Origin: Cytophagales bacterium
GTDB taxonomy: Bacteria > Bacteroidota > Bacteroidia > Cytophagales > Cyclobacteriaceae
Direction of reading: 5' to 3'
Assembly: GCA_033344775.1 (NCBI GenBank)
Contig: JAWPMT010000007.1
Coordinates: 496,001-560,000 of the forward strand
Length of the DNA stretch: 64,000 nucleotides
Part shown: positions 7,640-15,247 of the stretch, piece after piece
Layout: each line of letters starts with the position of its first letter
Numbering within the stretch: the stretch's first letter is position 1
Program-made: the position numbers and the translations under genes
The notes under the pieces: generated by a model
What the model saw: only the letters and a program-made list of their open reading frames with translations
The model's database searches: none
What the model was told of the DNA's origin: nothing

Positions 7640-8795
7640 TGCAGGTAAAAGAGCCTTCAGCGTGCGGATGGAAAGCGGCTGCAATGAGCGGAACGCAGTG
7701 GAGTGGGTTGCGGACGTCTGTGCGGCGAGCCGTAAGCGAGTATGAGGGCAGCCTGCCAGAAGAAGGCCGAATTAGGCCGCCTGGGAGTGCGTGGCAGCTT
7801 TGGTCCAGCGTTGGCCATGTGCGGCTGATACGGTACTGCCCGAGTCCGCAGGCTCGCATTAACTAGAGCAGTGGCAGGACACTAGCGCCTGGGAAACGGA
7901 TTTGCGCGTATGGAGGAAAGGGGCTACAGTGGCCAGGGTAACTGCTGTGGCGCATAGGACAGCACAAAGCAGGTAACATGACAGACTCGAAGACCTGAAA
8001 GGGAGCCAGTGTGTATGGAATGCCTTTGAAATAGAACACTAATGGAATAGGCTCTGGCTAGTCTGGCGTGAAACCTGCAGGGCAACCGGTGCGCCACGCC
8101 GCATTACCTGCGAAACCCGCCTTTTGCAGTTCCTCCATTGGTGTGTAGCAATAGGCAAGTGTTGCGGAGTGGAAGAAAGTCGGAAGCTGGATTAAATTAT
8201 CAAAGGTTTATTTCCATTTAAGAAACCTCAACCAACTGAAAGCTATCCCCTTCACTCTGGATCTCTTGCCGGACCCTGTGAGATGGGGAACTAGAGAAAG
8301 GAAGACGAACTAAACACGCTTTTGGTGCGTGTGAGCCGCCGAGGAGCTACAGGACCACAAGGGAGGTTAGCCCCCGATATTATCGGGATGGGGAGGGAAC
8401 GCAGCAAATGTGTGTGGGTCATTGAGCAGCAAACCACGGAATAAACTTGGAGGCCAAAAAGCAAGTGTTCTGGAGTGGTCCCGAAAGGGTTGGCCTTTAG
8501 ATAAGCGGCCACTACAGATCTCTTGCTTGGCCTTCGGAGAATCAAATAAAAGTAAGGAGCAGTTCAGAGCACGCTTTGCCCTCCAAAGAAAAGAAAACGA
8601 ACTACTGATTGGGAGACACCTATAATTCCAAAACTTCACATCATTTAAAAGGTAGAGGGCAAAGGGTGCGGTGCCTCCGCAGAAATCGTCGCGTCAGGGA
8701 TCGCAACAAAGTACCGTGTACTGTGGAGAGCCCGACCCGCAGGGAGACGCCCAAAGTCTACAAAATCATCCAAGATTACTGGGTCTTATAATACA
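7640..8795 (+). ncRNA. Candidate giant structured non-coding RNA (~1.15 kb)
   Basis: No credible gene fills this tract; the longest frames are 60-90 codons with no protein character. It is visibly richer in G+C than its flanks and full of complementary segments. Examples are 7725-7731/7851-7857, 7710-7715/7844-7849 (crossing the previous pair, so a possible pseudoknot), 8003-8012/8036-8054 (two stacked 5-bp helices), 8065-8070/8095-8100, 8314-8319/8327-8332, 8373-8378/8382-8387, 8452-8457/8490-8495 enclosing CCC-GAAA-GGG, 8667-8671/8677-8681 and 8710-8714/8718-8722. GNRA-like loops indicate plus-strand transcription. Size, ornate structure and a tRNA array on the same element resemble GOLLD/ROOL giant RNAs, but I cannot match either consensus. 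The ends are approximate. Confidence 0.7.
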
Positions 8796-8880
8796 TACCG
8801 TAACGAATGTATCTTTTTAAATAATGGTTGGACCCCACTAAAGCCGCCTTGTTACGTCAAGTGTGGAGATAGAAAATTTT

Positions 8881-8905
8881 TTGACAAACATTTTTTGTTT
8901 ATCAA
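8881..8905. promoter_or_regulatory. AT-rich inverted repeat after the structured RNA
   Basis: TTGACAAACA (8881-8890) and TTGTTTATCAA (8895-8905) are inverted copies with one mismatch around a T-run. It could be an operator, a weak terminator, or part of an origin-like region together with the adjacent tandem repeats. Confidence 0.45.
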
Positions 8906-8942
8906 GTTTTAAATGTTTAATATGTTTATATATAGTCGCAAT

Positions 8943-8997
8943 ACTCTTACAGTACTATTACACTACTCTTACAGAGCTATTACAGTACTCTTATCAC
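8943..8997. repeat. Five 11-bp tandem repeats (iteron-like)
   Basis: Five contiguous 11-bp units start at 8943, 8954, 8965, 8976 and 8987. The units are ACTCTTACAGT, ACTATTACACT, ACTCTTACAGA, GCTATTACAGT and ACTCTTATCAC. Alternation of CTC and CTA units gives a 22-bp higher-order period, about two helical turns. The array sits in AT-rich DNA between the structured RNA and the HNH gene. The spacing fits a protein-binding array such as iterons or an operator. Confidence 0.75.
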
Positions 8998-9113
8998 TTT
9001 TGTACAAGTTAAATCCCGTGAATAAACTGAGGGTCTGATTTAGAAAAAATACTCTATTTTCAGGGTTATTTCATTAGGAATTTTGGGTGTTAATTGATGA
9101 GTTTAATTGAGTT

Positions 9114-9890
9114 ATGAGAGATGAATTCAGCAATTCAACTAGAGGAATACTCGCAAAGCGGTCTGGGTTTCAATGCTCCATATGTAGAGCGGTGACAATA
9201 GGGCCAAGTGCGGAAGCCCCGGATTCTGTTAACAATATTGGAGAGGCTGCCCACATAACTGCAGCAGCTCCAGGCGGTCCTCGTTATGATGCAACTTTAA
9301 CAGCAGAACAGAGAAAGGATATATCAAATGGAATATGGTTATGTGGAACCCATGCTCGTATGATTGATCGAGATGTAGTAACATGGACGGTAGCCCATTT
9401 GCAAGAAGTAAAAAGAAGGCATGAGGAAATTGTGCTGGAAACAATTGGGATTCCCCAAGAAAGGCATTCATTTAAAGCAACTATTAAGAAGCAATCCTCT
9501 TCTATTACGCCAAAAGAATTTGCATACTTGACCGTTGGTGAGATGGCAAAACACTACCGAAGTATTCTTTCACCAATCATTCAAGATAAAGACCTATCCG
9601 ATCTTTCAAAATTGGGTGTTCTATTGTGTGGTTCACCTATTGGAGATCATCAACCTGCAAATTATGAAACACCATGGACGGTTTTCGTGAACTCAGATTG
9701 GTTAGAATGGTATCAACGGGGAGAAAGTAAGGGTTTTAAATCTGCTCCAGAAGTTCCGGAGGAACAGATTTATGGTAGAATACCAGGATGGCCTGATAGC
9801 TTTGATGAATTCCTGGAGGCAATTGTATTAACCAATTCGATTTTTAAATGGCATAGACATCCTCAAGGCTACCTTATTCTAGCGCAATAG
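9114..9890 (+). CDS. HNH-type nuclease domain protein
   Basis: Likely a DNA nuclease. The first ~100 residues form an HNH/treble-clef module: Cys21 and Cys24 (CSIC), His47 in EAAHI, Asn72 and Cys77/His80 in NGIWLCGTHARMID. The C-terminal ~150 residues are not recognised and may carry target recognition. There is no signal peptide. It stands alone on the plus strand, about 320 bp after the structured RNA and after the 11-bp repeats. A link to the RNA, as in HEARO/OMEGA systems, was considered, but the protein has no RuvC or IsrB-like parts. A defensive restriction role is plausible; homing is an alternative. Confidence 0.75.
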   Translation: MRDEFSNSTRGILAKRSGFQCSICRAVTIGPSAEAPDSVNNIGEAAHITAAAPGGPRYDATLTAEQRKDISNGIWLCGTHARMIDRDVVTWTVAHLQEVKRRHEEIVLETIGIPQERHSFKATIKKQSSSITPKEFAYLTVGEMAKHYRSILSPIIQDKDLSDLSKLGVLLCGSPIGDHQPANYETPWTVFVNSDWLEWYQRGESKGFKSAPEVPEEQIYGRIPGWPDSFDEFLEAIVLTNSIFKWHRHPQGYLILAQ

Positions 9891-10048
9891 AACTGAAGTT
9901 TAATGTAAATAATGACTTAATAGGTGGAATTCAAGCTACTTCCTCTGATCATAGTATGTGTTGATAGTTGCTCTGGTTAGAGTGTGTAATTCATTCAATT
10001 CTGATATCTTACTCTCAAAGTGGAAACACTTTTGTCTTAGAACCTTAG

Positions 10049-10486
10049 GAAAGTCGGTAGTGTGATGTTCCGGCTTTCAGCATCGGTGTTCCTTCAATTC
10101 AGTATCTAATTCAACTATCATTTTAGCTTATCCTAAAAGAAGAAAGTCGAGGACGTGACGCCCCGACTTTGCCATAGAACCAGCATCGGTATTACTCCGC
10201 CAAACAGAGCATACATCTTTCGTTTGGTATAAAAAACAGTGGAGCGGTAACCCCACTGCAAATACAACCAGCATAGACCTGCACCAATTCACAGGTTTAT
10301 ATTCATTCGCAACAGATCAAAAATGTCAGGCCTGTGATTCCCTCACTAAGAACCTGCCACCAGGCCTTTCATTTTTGCAAACAGCTATCAGCTGTAAAAG
10401 GATGGTAGTCCTATCTGAAAGCTTTGATTTTCATATTGTCAGTTATGAGGAGTAATAGGGGTAGGCCTAGTTTCCTACCCGCTATT
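10049..10486. ncRNA. Non-coding stretch with serial hairpins
   Basis: The gap between the HNH gene and the next gene contains no convincing ORF but at least seven consecutive inverted repeats: 10049-10078, 10143-10170, 10200-10227, 10237-10258, 10319-10376 (two 7-bp arms plus a T-run, terminator-like), 10381-10396 and 10454-10486. The motif AGCATCGGT follows the first and second hairpins, and ACCAGCAT follows the second and fourth, so some are related copies. Direction is unclear. They could be one structured RNA, several small RNAs or a hairpin repeat family. Confidence 0.45.
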
Positions 10487-10533
10487 GGGTTCAGATAACA
10501 ATCATGAGTCACATGGCCGCCACCTGTCTCAAA

Positions 10534-10818
10534 TTAACCTTCTCCTTCATGCTTAAATTCTTCTCTATCCATCATGACGCCATAATCTTCTATAATGCCA
10601 GTCTTGTGAAATAAATGCACCAACGTCTTTAGATCACGATTCTCTTCCATCATTAAATGCACTTGCTTAATCAACTCCTGATACAAAACTCCATGTGTCT
10701 CTGGGTCCTCTTCTTCCAGGTATTCATTGATTAACCTGTTGAACACGGAGAGCTTTGCTTGCATCAGTGCGGGTAAGTGTACACTTACAGAGGATTCTTG
10801 TGGTCCGGGAGTAATCAT
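10534..10818 (-). CDS. Small acidic hypothetical protein
   Basis: A 94-aa protein, mostly helical, with heptad-like leucines (LMQAKLSVFNRLINEYLEEE; QVHLMMEENRDLKTLVHLF), so a short coiled-coil oligomer is likely. It is not a family I recognise. It is divergently transcribed from the XRE-type regulator at 10957, with the palindromic operator between them, so it may be under that regulator's control. The frame is short, so reality as a gene is likely rather than certain. Confidence 0.55.
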   Translation of the reverse strand: MITPGPQESSVSVHLPALMQAKLSVFNRLINEYLEEEDPETHGVLYQELIKQVHLMMEENRDLKTLVHLFHKTGIIEDYGVMMDREEFKHEGEG

Positions 10819-10918
10819 ATGATCCGAAGCATCTATAGTTCTTCAATAAATCACCCTTGAACAACTAACATATTTCTTGTTAAGAATTATTAAATTACTC
10901 AAAAGCAATATTATAGTT

Positions 10919-10936
10919 CAATAATAGATATTATTG
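10919..10936. promoter_or_regulatory. 18-bp perfect palindrome, probable XRE operator
   Basis: CAATAATA-GA-TATTATTG is a perfect inverted repeat 20 bp upstream of the TTG start of the first HTH gene. A further half-site (GCAATATTATAG) lies just to the left. The related CAAATAATATTGTG lies upstream of the second HTH gene near 11485. This suggests autoregulation and cross-regulation of the paired regulators. Confidence 0.6.
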
Positions 10937-10956
10937 TTTGAATAAAAAAAGCTACG

Positions 10957-11400
10957 TTGAACTATTTCAGTAAAAACCTCAAAACGCTACGTGCAGAGCT
11001 ACAACTTTCGCAAGTGGAATTTGGTCTGTTGTTTGGTCTGAGTAAGTCGAATATCAACTCTTATGAAAACGGAGCTTTCCCGAAGATGGAAATGTTCATC
11101 GGGATGATGGATCACTTCAATTTGGACCCCAGCAAATTTGTGACCCTAGACATGACAAGGCATGCTGTATATCGTGACCATGATGCGGAATCAACTGATA
11201 TGAGCATCTTGCATGATCATTTTGTACAAAGTGCCGTTTCGGAAGCTGATCAGTTTAGGTACTTGAAAGACTTCTCAAAAAAACAACTAAGAGCGATTTT
11301 CATTAAGGTATTTCGAACGAAGGAAAGTCTCTTGAAAGAAAATCTGGACCTTAAGGAAAAGTACATCGCATTACTTGAATCACGCCGTACCATGTCGTAG
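10957..11400 (+). CDS. XRE-family helix-turn-helix regulator (copy 1)
   Basis: Predicted DNA-binding repressor of island functions. The N-terminal ~65 residues form an HTH_3 domain (LSQVEFGLLFGLSKSNINSY). The C-terminal ~60 residues are a charged coiled coil likely to mediate dimerisation. The start is TTG: a stop codon lies in frame just upstream (10939) and no ATG intervenes. The paralogue at 11534 begins at the same codon context (TTGAACTA), which supports TTG. The two copies share most of the HTH and the LLKEN-DLKEKYI-LLE tail. Confidence 0.85.
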   Translation: MNYFSKNLKTLRAELQLSQVEFGLLFGLSKSNINSYENGAFPKMEMFIGMMDHFNLDPSKFVTLDMTRHAVYRDHDAESTDMSILHDHFVQSAVSEADQFRYLKDFSKKQLRAIFIKVFRTKESLLKENLDLKEKYIALLESRRTMS

Positions 11401-11533
11401 TACCTAAGGCTGTTAGTGTTGTACCTCCTGTATTTTTCCTTAGTTTAGACCTAGATAAATGCATCGGTATCATTTTATTGTTCGCAAATAATATTGTGAT
11501 TCGATAAGCTGTTTACCTGAACCAAGAGCGACA

Positions 11534-11977
11534 TTGAACTACTTTAGTAAGAACCTGAAGGCACTACGCGCCGAGAACAACCTTTCACAAGTAGAGTTTG
11601 GGCTATTATTTGGTCTGAGTAAGTCCAATATAAACTCCTACGAAAACGGGGCATTTCCTAAACTGGAGAAGTTTATCCAGATGATGGATTACTTCAACCT
11701 AGACCCAAGCAAGTTTGTTACCCAGGATATGGAAAGAAGTTCTGTATCACGAGGTGATGAAACAGAAGGGGAAGAACGAAGCATGGTTCACGATCAATTT
11801 GTGGAAAGCGGAGTATCAACTGCTGATCAATTCCAATACCTGGAGGGCTACAGTAAAGAACAAATTGCTGAGATCTATATCAAGCTGTACAAGACAAAAG
11901 AGCGCCTGTTAAAAGAAAACACGGACTTGAAAGAAAAGTACATCGAATTACTGGAGAAGAACCAAAAAGCTGACTAG
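11534..11977 (+). CDS. XRE-family helix-turn-helix regulator (copy 2)
   Basis: A tandem paralogue of the preceding gene with the same length (147 aa), the same TTG start and a nearly identical HTH. The central linker (about residues 70-95) has diverged most. The intergenic 133 bp carries an operator-like CAAATAATATTGTG. Its last 4 bases overlap the convergent TPR gene. Divergence of the linker but not the reading head suggests both copies read similar operators but respond to different partners; this is an inference. Confidence 0.85.
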   Translation: MNYFSKNLKALRAENNLSQVEFGLLFGLSKSNINSYENGAFPKLEKFIQMMDYFNLDPSKFVTQDMERSSVSRGDETEGEERSMVHDQFVESGVSTADQFQYLEGYSKEQIAEIYIKLYKTKERLLKENTDLKEKYIELLEKNQKAD

Positions 11978-13290
11978 CGATTTTCTAATTCCTTTTGAAC
12001 CTCTTTCAGATCGAGTTTGTAGCGGCCGGCAATGAAGTAAAGCAACTTATTCTTTTCCATGAGCCAGGCACGAAGACTTTTATCTACTGCTCTCTTCCGC
12101 TGCTGAATGATCACAACCACTGCGGCTATGATGGTAACTACAAACAGTATGATCCCAATAATGATATTTCGATTCTGGGATTGAATCAATTGATCTTTTA
12201 ACTCCAGCTGGTCATGCATGTACTTTACTCGTTCGGCGCGGTAACGAGCATGCATTTGCTCTAAGCGTTCATTGAGCGCTACGTATGGTCCCTGGATTTC
12301 AGCTATCTGTTCGTGATACTTAACAACAGATGCCAGATCGTTTTGATCCTTAGAAATGAGAATAAGCTGATCCAATGCCTCAATGAAATTCAAGTGATTA
12401 ACTGCCGAAGGATCTAATTCACTCCCTAACTGATAATACTTTAAAGCCTGTGCTGGTTTCTGTAATTCGGTATATAATTCCCCAAGATTGAGATAGCTGA
12501 CCAGTAAGGTTTGTTGGTTAGCTGATTCTTTCTTCAACTCTAACCCTCTCAATAGAAATTCTTCGGCCTCCTTGAATTCATTTTGCTTCAGTTTAATAAA
12601 TCCAATGCTGTTGATAGCTCTGCTTTTTCTTGATTGGTCATTATTGAATTCAGCATAATCTAGTACGTCATTATACAGCCGTAAGGATTCACCGTAAGCT
12701 CCACTATCTAAATAATTAAGTGCCAGGGCAGTTTTTGAAGAATAGAGCCTTCCCAGGTTGTTTGTCGTTTCATAGAAACTGCAGAGTTGCTTTAGAATAA
12801 TTTCAGCTCGGCTATATTTCTTTTGAGTTCGAAGAGTTCTTGCCAGGTTGTATTCGGCCCTCTTTATTCCTAATGTGTCTAAGCCACTTACATTTAATGC
12901 TTCTTCAAAATAACTCACTGCTAAATCGTAATGAAACAGGTTGTGAAATGATAGGGCAATGGCGACTAGGCAGTCGTATTCTCTTTTTGGAATTTTAGCT
13001 AACCTGAAGTGTTTTAAAGCATTATAAAATTGCCCCAAGGCATTCTCTTTATCGGATAATTCGAAGTAGTAAATTTCACCTTGTAAGTAATTCAATTCAG
13101 CTCTTTCTAAAGCAGTTATAACCTGCTCGTCTAGTACTTCCTCAATTGTTATAATTGCTTTTTCGGGGTTTGATTTGCGTAGTTCTTTTACTTTTTCTCT
13201 AGTTGTTTGATAATCCATAGCCGATAACTTGACCATAGTCAAGTATAAGCACAGAACCACACTGATAGAGGTAAGAAGTATCTTTTCCAT
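11974..13290 (-). CDS. TPR-repeat membrane sensor-like protein
   Basis: A 438-aa protein with an N-terminal signal peptide or anchor, about seven tetratricopeptide-like repeats (residues ~40-320), a coiled-coil linker (LNERLEQMHARYRAERVKY) and one transmembrane helix near residues 375-397 (IIIGIILFVVTIIAAVVVII). A short basic cytoplasmic tail of about 40 residues follows. The layout is that of Bacteroidota TPR-TM-LuxR or TPR-histidine-kinase sensors, but the tail is too short for a kinase and shows no clear LuxR HTH. It may signal through a partner. It overlaps the XRE gene by 4 bp at its 3' end. Confidence 0.75.
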   Translation of the reverse strand: MEKILLTSISVVLCLYLTMVKLSAMDYQTTREKVKELRKSNPEKAIITIEEVLDEQVITALERAELNYLQGEIYYFELSDKENALGQFYNALKHFRLAKIPKREYDCLVAIALSFHNLFHYDLAVSYFEEALNVSGLDTLGIKRAEYNLARTLRTQKKYSRAEIILKQLCSFYETTNNLGRLYSSKTALALNYLDSGAYGESLRLYNDVLDYAEFNNDQSRKSRAINSIGFIKLKQNEFKEAEEFLLRGLELKKESANQQTLLVSYLNLGELYTELQKPAQALKYYQLGSELDPSAVNHLNFIEALDQLILISKDQNDLASVVKYHEQIAEIQGPYVALNERLEQMHARYRAERVKYMHDQLELKDQLIQSQNRNIIIGIILFVVTIIAAVVVIIQQRKRAVDKSLRAWLMEKNKLLYFIAGRYKLDLKEVQKELENR

Positions 13291-13435
13291 TGCTGTAGGC
13301 GATTTGCTGGGGTTCTATCACAAGAGGGTGAAACCATTATGACAGAATTATGAGGAAAAGATATAACGGAATTTAGTAATATCAAATTGATGGATTGAAG
13401 TGTGAGGCCAGACTTCTCCAGCCTCATATTGTAGA

Positions 13436-13612
13436 CTACTGCCCTCCTTTAGGGAAATCTTCACCATCATCTTCGCCTCCTCCAGACTCCTGCGTAACGA
13501 GATCTGGAGTACTTTTATTAAGTTCTTCCAGGTCACCTGTGAGTGATGTACAAGCAAAAAACATTGGTGCAAATAGAAGTGCTAGAATTAAAGTTTTAGC
13601 TAACTTTTTCAT
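13436..13612 (-). CDS. Small 58-aa lipoprotein
   Basis: An ATG-to-TAG frame with a textbook lipoprotein signal: MKKLAKTLILALLF, then the lipobox FFAC (Cys21), followed by a short acidic, glycine-rich mature peptide (GGGEDDGEDFPKGGQ). No family is recognised. It sits 145 bp upstream of the TPR protein on the same strand, so the two may share a transcript and act together at the envelope. Confidence 0.65.
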   Translation of the reverse strand: MKKLAKTLILALLFAPMFFACTSLTGDLEELNKSTPDLVTQESGGGEDDGEDFPKGGQ

Positions 13613-13765
13613 GATTGTAATCTGTTAAATGAAACATACCGTGAAAGTTAGTTGGTGTGAGGGGAATAACTATTGGACTTAATAGGCCCCTATCTCTTGA
13701 TTATTAGTTTTTGGCAGAAAATGGTTCAGTGACTTTTGTAACTTTGCATAAGTTGAAATGATCAA

Positions 13766-14728
13766 GTGAACACCCGACAAAAAAAGAAATTAGCTCTGTT
13801 TAATAAGTTCAGCAAGAATCTTGCTTTTGTTCGAAATTATCCTGGAGTTTCTATCCAAAGTAAAGATGATAATTACAGTTCAGCGGATTCTGAATATCTA
13901 TGTCCCCTTTCACTAAAGCTATTCAATCAAGAAGGGCTAAATGATATTTATACCGATCATTTGACACTAGAACATTCTCCCCCAAACAGTTTAAAAGGCC
14001 ACGTCGTTGCCTTAACTGCAAAAGATTCAAATTCTAAGGGAGGGCATTTATTAGATCATAAGCTTAGAACTTTTGTTGAAGTAAGGGAATTTACAATGGG
14101 TGTTACACCCATGAAAACAAAGTTCTTTTTTGATGATACAATAGGTATTCCAGTTGAAATTTCGACTAAAAGTAACCCAACTTTCCACTTCAGGCCACCA
14201 AGTATGCACCCGGGAGCGAAGAAGTTAGTCGAGTATTTCTCAGTTGAGGGAAATAGTATAAATTTTAAAGTGAATATTCCAAATCCTAAGGCAGACATCT
14301 CTTTATTAAGAGTGGCGTACTTGATAGCTTTTGGAACTTTGGGGTACAGTTTTCTTTTGGGAAAGTCTATCCCTCAACTAAGGGATCAAATAAACAGTCC
14401 CGAGAAGAAGATTGTAAATGATATCCCGTTGTTTTATGAAGGATTTCCAGATGAATTATTGGGAGTTAACATCATTACAAAACCATTTGAGATAAGATCC
14501 TTGTTAGTAGTTTTTGACCTAGAATTAAATGAAAAACATAGGTTTGGTGTTGTGCTTCCAGGTCCTGACAGCTATGGTTTAAAGGCATATCAAGAATTCA
14601 ATAAGTACAGAAAAAACTACATCAATTTCAATGCCCGAAATCTATCGAAGGAGGTAGATATAACAAATCCCGATCATGCTATGAAATTTTTTAGTATCTG
14701 GCAGGAAGTATTTGAAGGTAAACAGTAG
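13766..14728 (+). CDS. HNH_5-like endonuclease protein
   Basis: Likely a nuclease of a defence pair. The N-terminal ~100 residues match the HNH_5 pattern: Cys46 in YLCPLS, LTLEHSPPNSL (Glu69, His70) and NSKGGHLLDHKL (Asn89, His94). The usual zinc cysteines around the C-x-x-C-N segment are missing (AKDSN). The start is GTG; the nearby ATG is out of frame. The C-terminal ~220 residues are unrecognised. A multi-spanning membrane protein gene follows after 15 bp, so the two form an operon that converges on the NACHT gene. Confidence 0.7.
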   Translation: MNTRQKKKLALFNKFSKNLAFVRNYPGVSIQSKDDNYSSADSEYLCPLSLKLFNQEGLNDIYTDHLTLEHSPPNSLKGHVVALTAKDSNSKGGHLLDHKLRTFVEVREFTMGVTPMKTKFFFDDTIGIPVEISTKSNPTFHFRPPSMHPGAKKLVEYFSVEGNSINFKVNIPNPKADISLLRVAYLIAFGTLGYSFLLGKSIPQLRDQINSPEKKIVNDIPLFYEGFPDELLGVNIITKPFEIRSLLVVFDLELNEKHRFGVVLPGPDSYGLKAYQEFNKYRKNYINFNARNLSKEVDITNPDHAMKFFSIWQEVFEGKQ

Positions 14729-14743
14729 AGTCCAAACATTGAA

Positions 14744-15238
14744 ATGTCGAAATTAAATCCCATTCAAAAGACTTGGATGATAATCAGTACACTTTTCGGT
14801 GCTATTGGCTTAGTAAACATAACTGAGGATGTTTATAAGTGGGCTCCATTCTTTCAGGTTCTGATTTCACAGTATAAATCAATCTGGTATCTTTTGTTTA
14901 ATTGGCTACCTTTTTGTCTGGATAATTGGTTGAAAGACTATGTGTTTTTTGGGTCTCTAGTTATTTCTAATACTGCTCGAGCGACTTACAGAATCTTTAA
15001 GGGGGCGGGATTAAGCTCTCCAGCTTTCTTTGAGATTATAGTCGTTTTGATCCTGGTGATTTTATGGCCGATAATCCTTCTTTTCTTTCTTGGTTACTCA
15101 ATTAGGAGCATAATTACAGTAAAGAAAAATCAATTCGCAAAAGACAGCTATATACCTTTTCTTACACTACAACTGATTGGAAGTACCCTATTATGGTTTT
15201 TCGTCCTTTTAGCGATCAGTTCCATTTTTACTAATTAA
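14744..15238 (+). CDS. Multi-spanning membrane protein paired with the HNH gene
   Basis: A 164-aa integral membrane protein with about four hydrophobic helices (residues ~10-25, 45-60, 95-120, 140-162) and little soluble sequence. It starts 15 bp after the HNH-protein stop and ends 9 bp before the convergent NACHT gene. A nuclease-plus-membrane-protein operon in a defence island could be a toxin/immunity or sensor/effector arrangement, but no family is recognised. Confidence 0.65.
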   Translation: MSKLNPIQKTWMIISTLFGAIGLVNITEDVYKWAPFFQVLISQYKSIWYLLFNWLPFCLDNWLKDYVFFGSLVISNTARATYRIFKGAGLSSPAFFEIIVVLILVILWPIILLFFLGYSIRSIITVKKNQFAKDSYIPFLTLQLIGSTLLWFFVLLAISSIFTN

Positions 15239-15247
15239 TACCACCGT

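Noticed and set aside
7910-7980. Resemblance of GGAGGAAAG and GCAGGTAACA to RNase P RNA motifs
   Set aside because: Only short motifs match; the order and spacing of conserved RNase P regions are not present, and RNase P RNA is normally ~350-400 nt.
7639-8791. Several 60-90 codon open frames on both strands inside the structured tract (for example 7639-7866, 8291-8545, 8609-8791)
   Set aside because: They overlap each other on opposite strands, lack signal, membrane or domain character, and their residues reflect helix-forming RNA sequence. Treated as non-coding.
7640-8795. Group II intron ribozyme or HEARO/OMEGA RNA as identity of the structured tract
   Set aside because: No domain V-like 34-nt hairpin, no reverse transcriptase gene and no IscB/IsrB gene. 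HEARO RNAs are also much shorter. tmRNA was excluded because its conserved ends are absent.
8943-8997. CRISPR array
   Set aside because: The 11-bp units are directly contiguous with no spacers and there are no cas genes.
13348-13628. Frames 13348-13572 (minus) and 13395-13628 (plus)
   Set aside because: The frame of the 58-aa lipoprotein at 13436-13612 has a proper signal peptide and lipobox and explains the same bases better.
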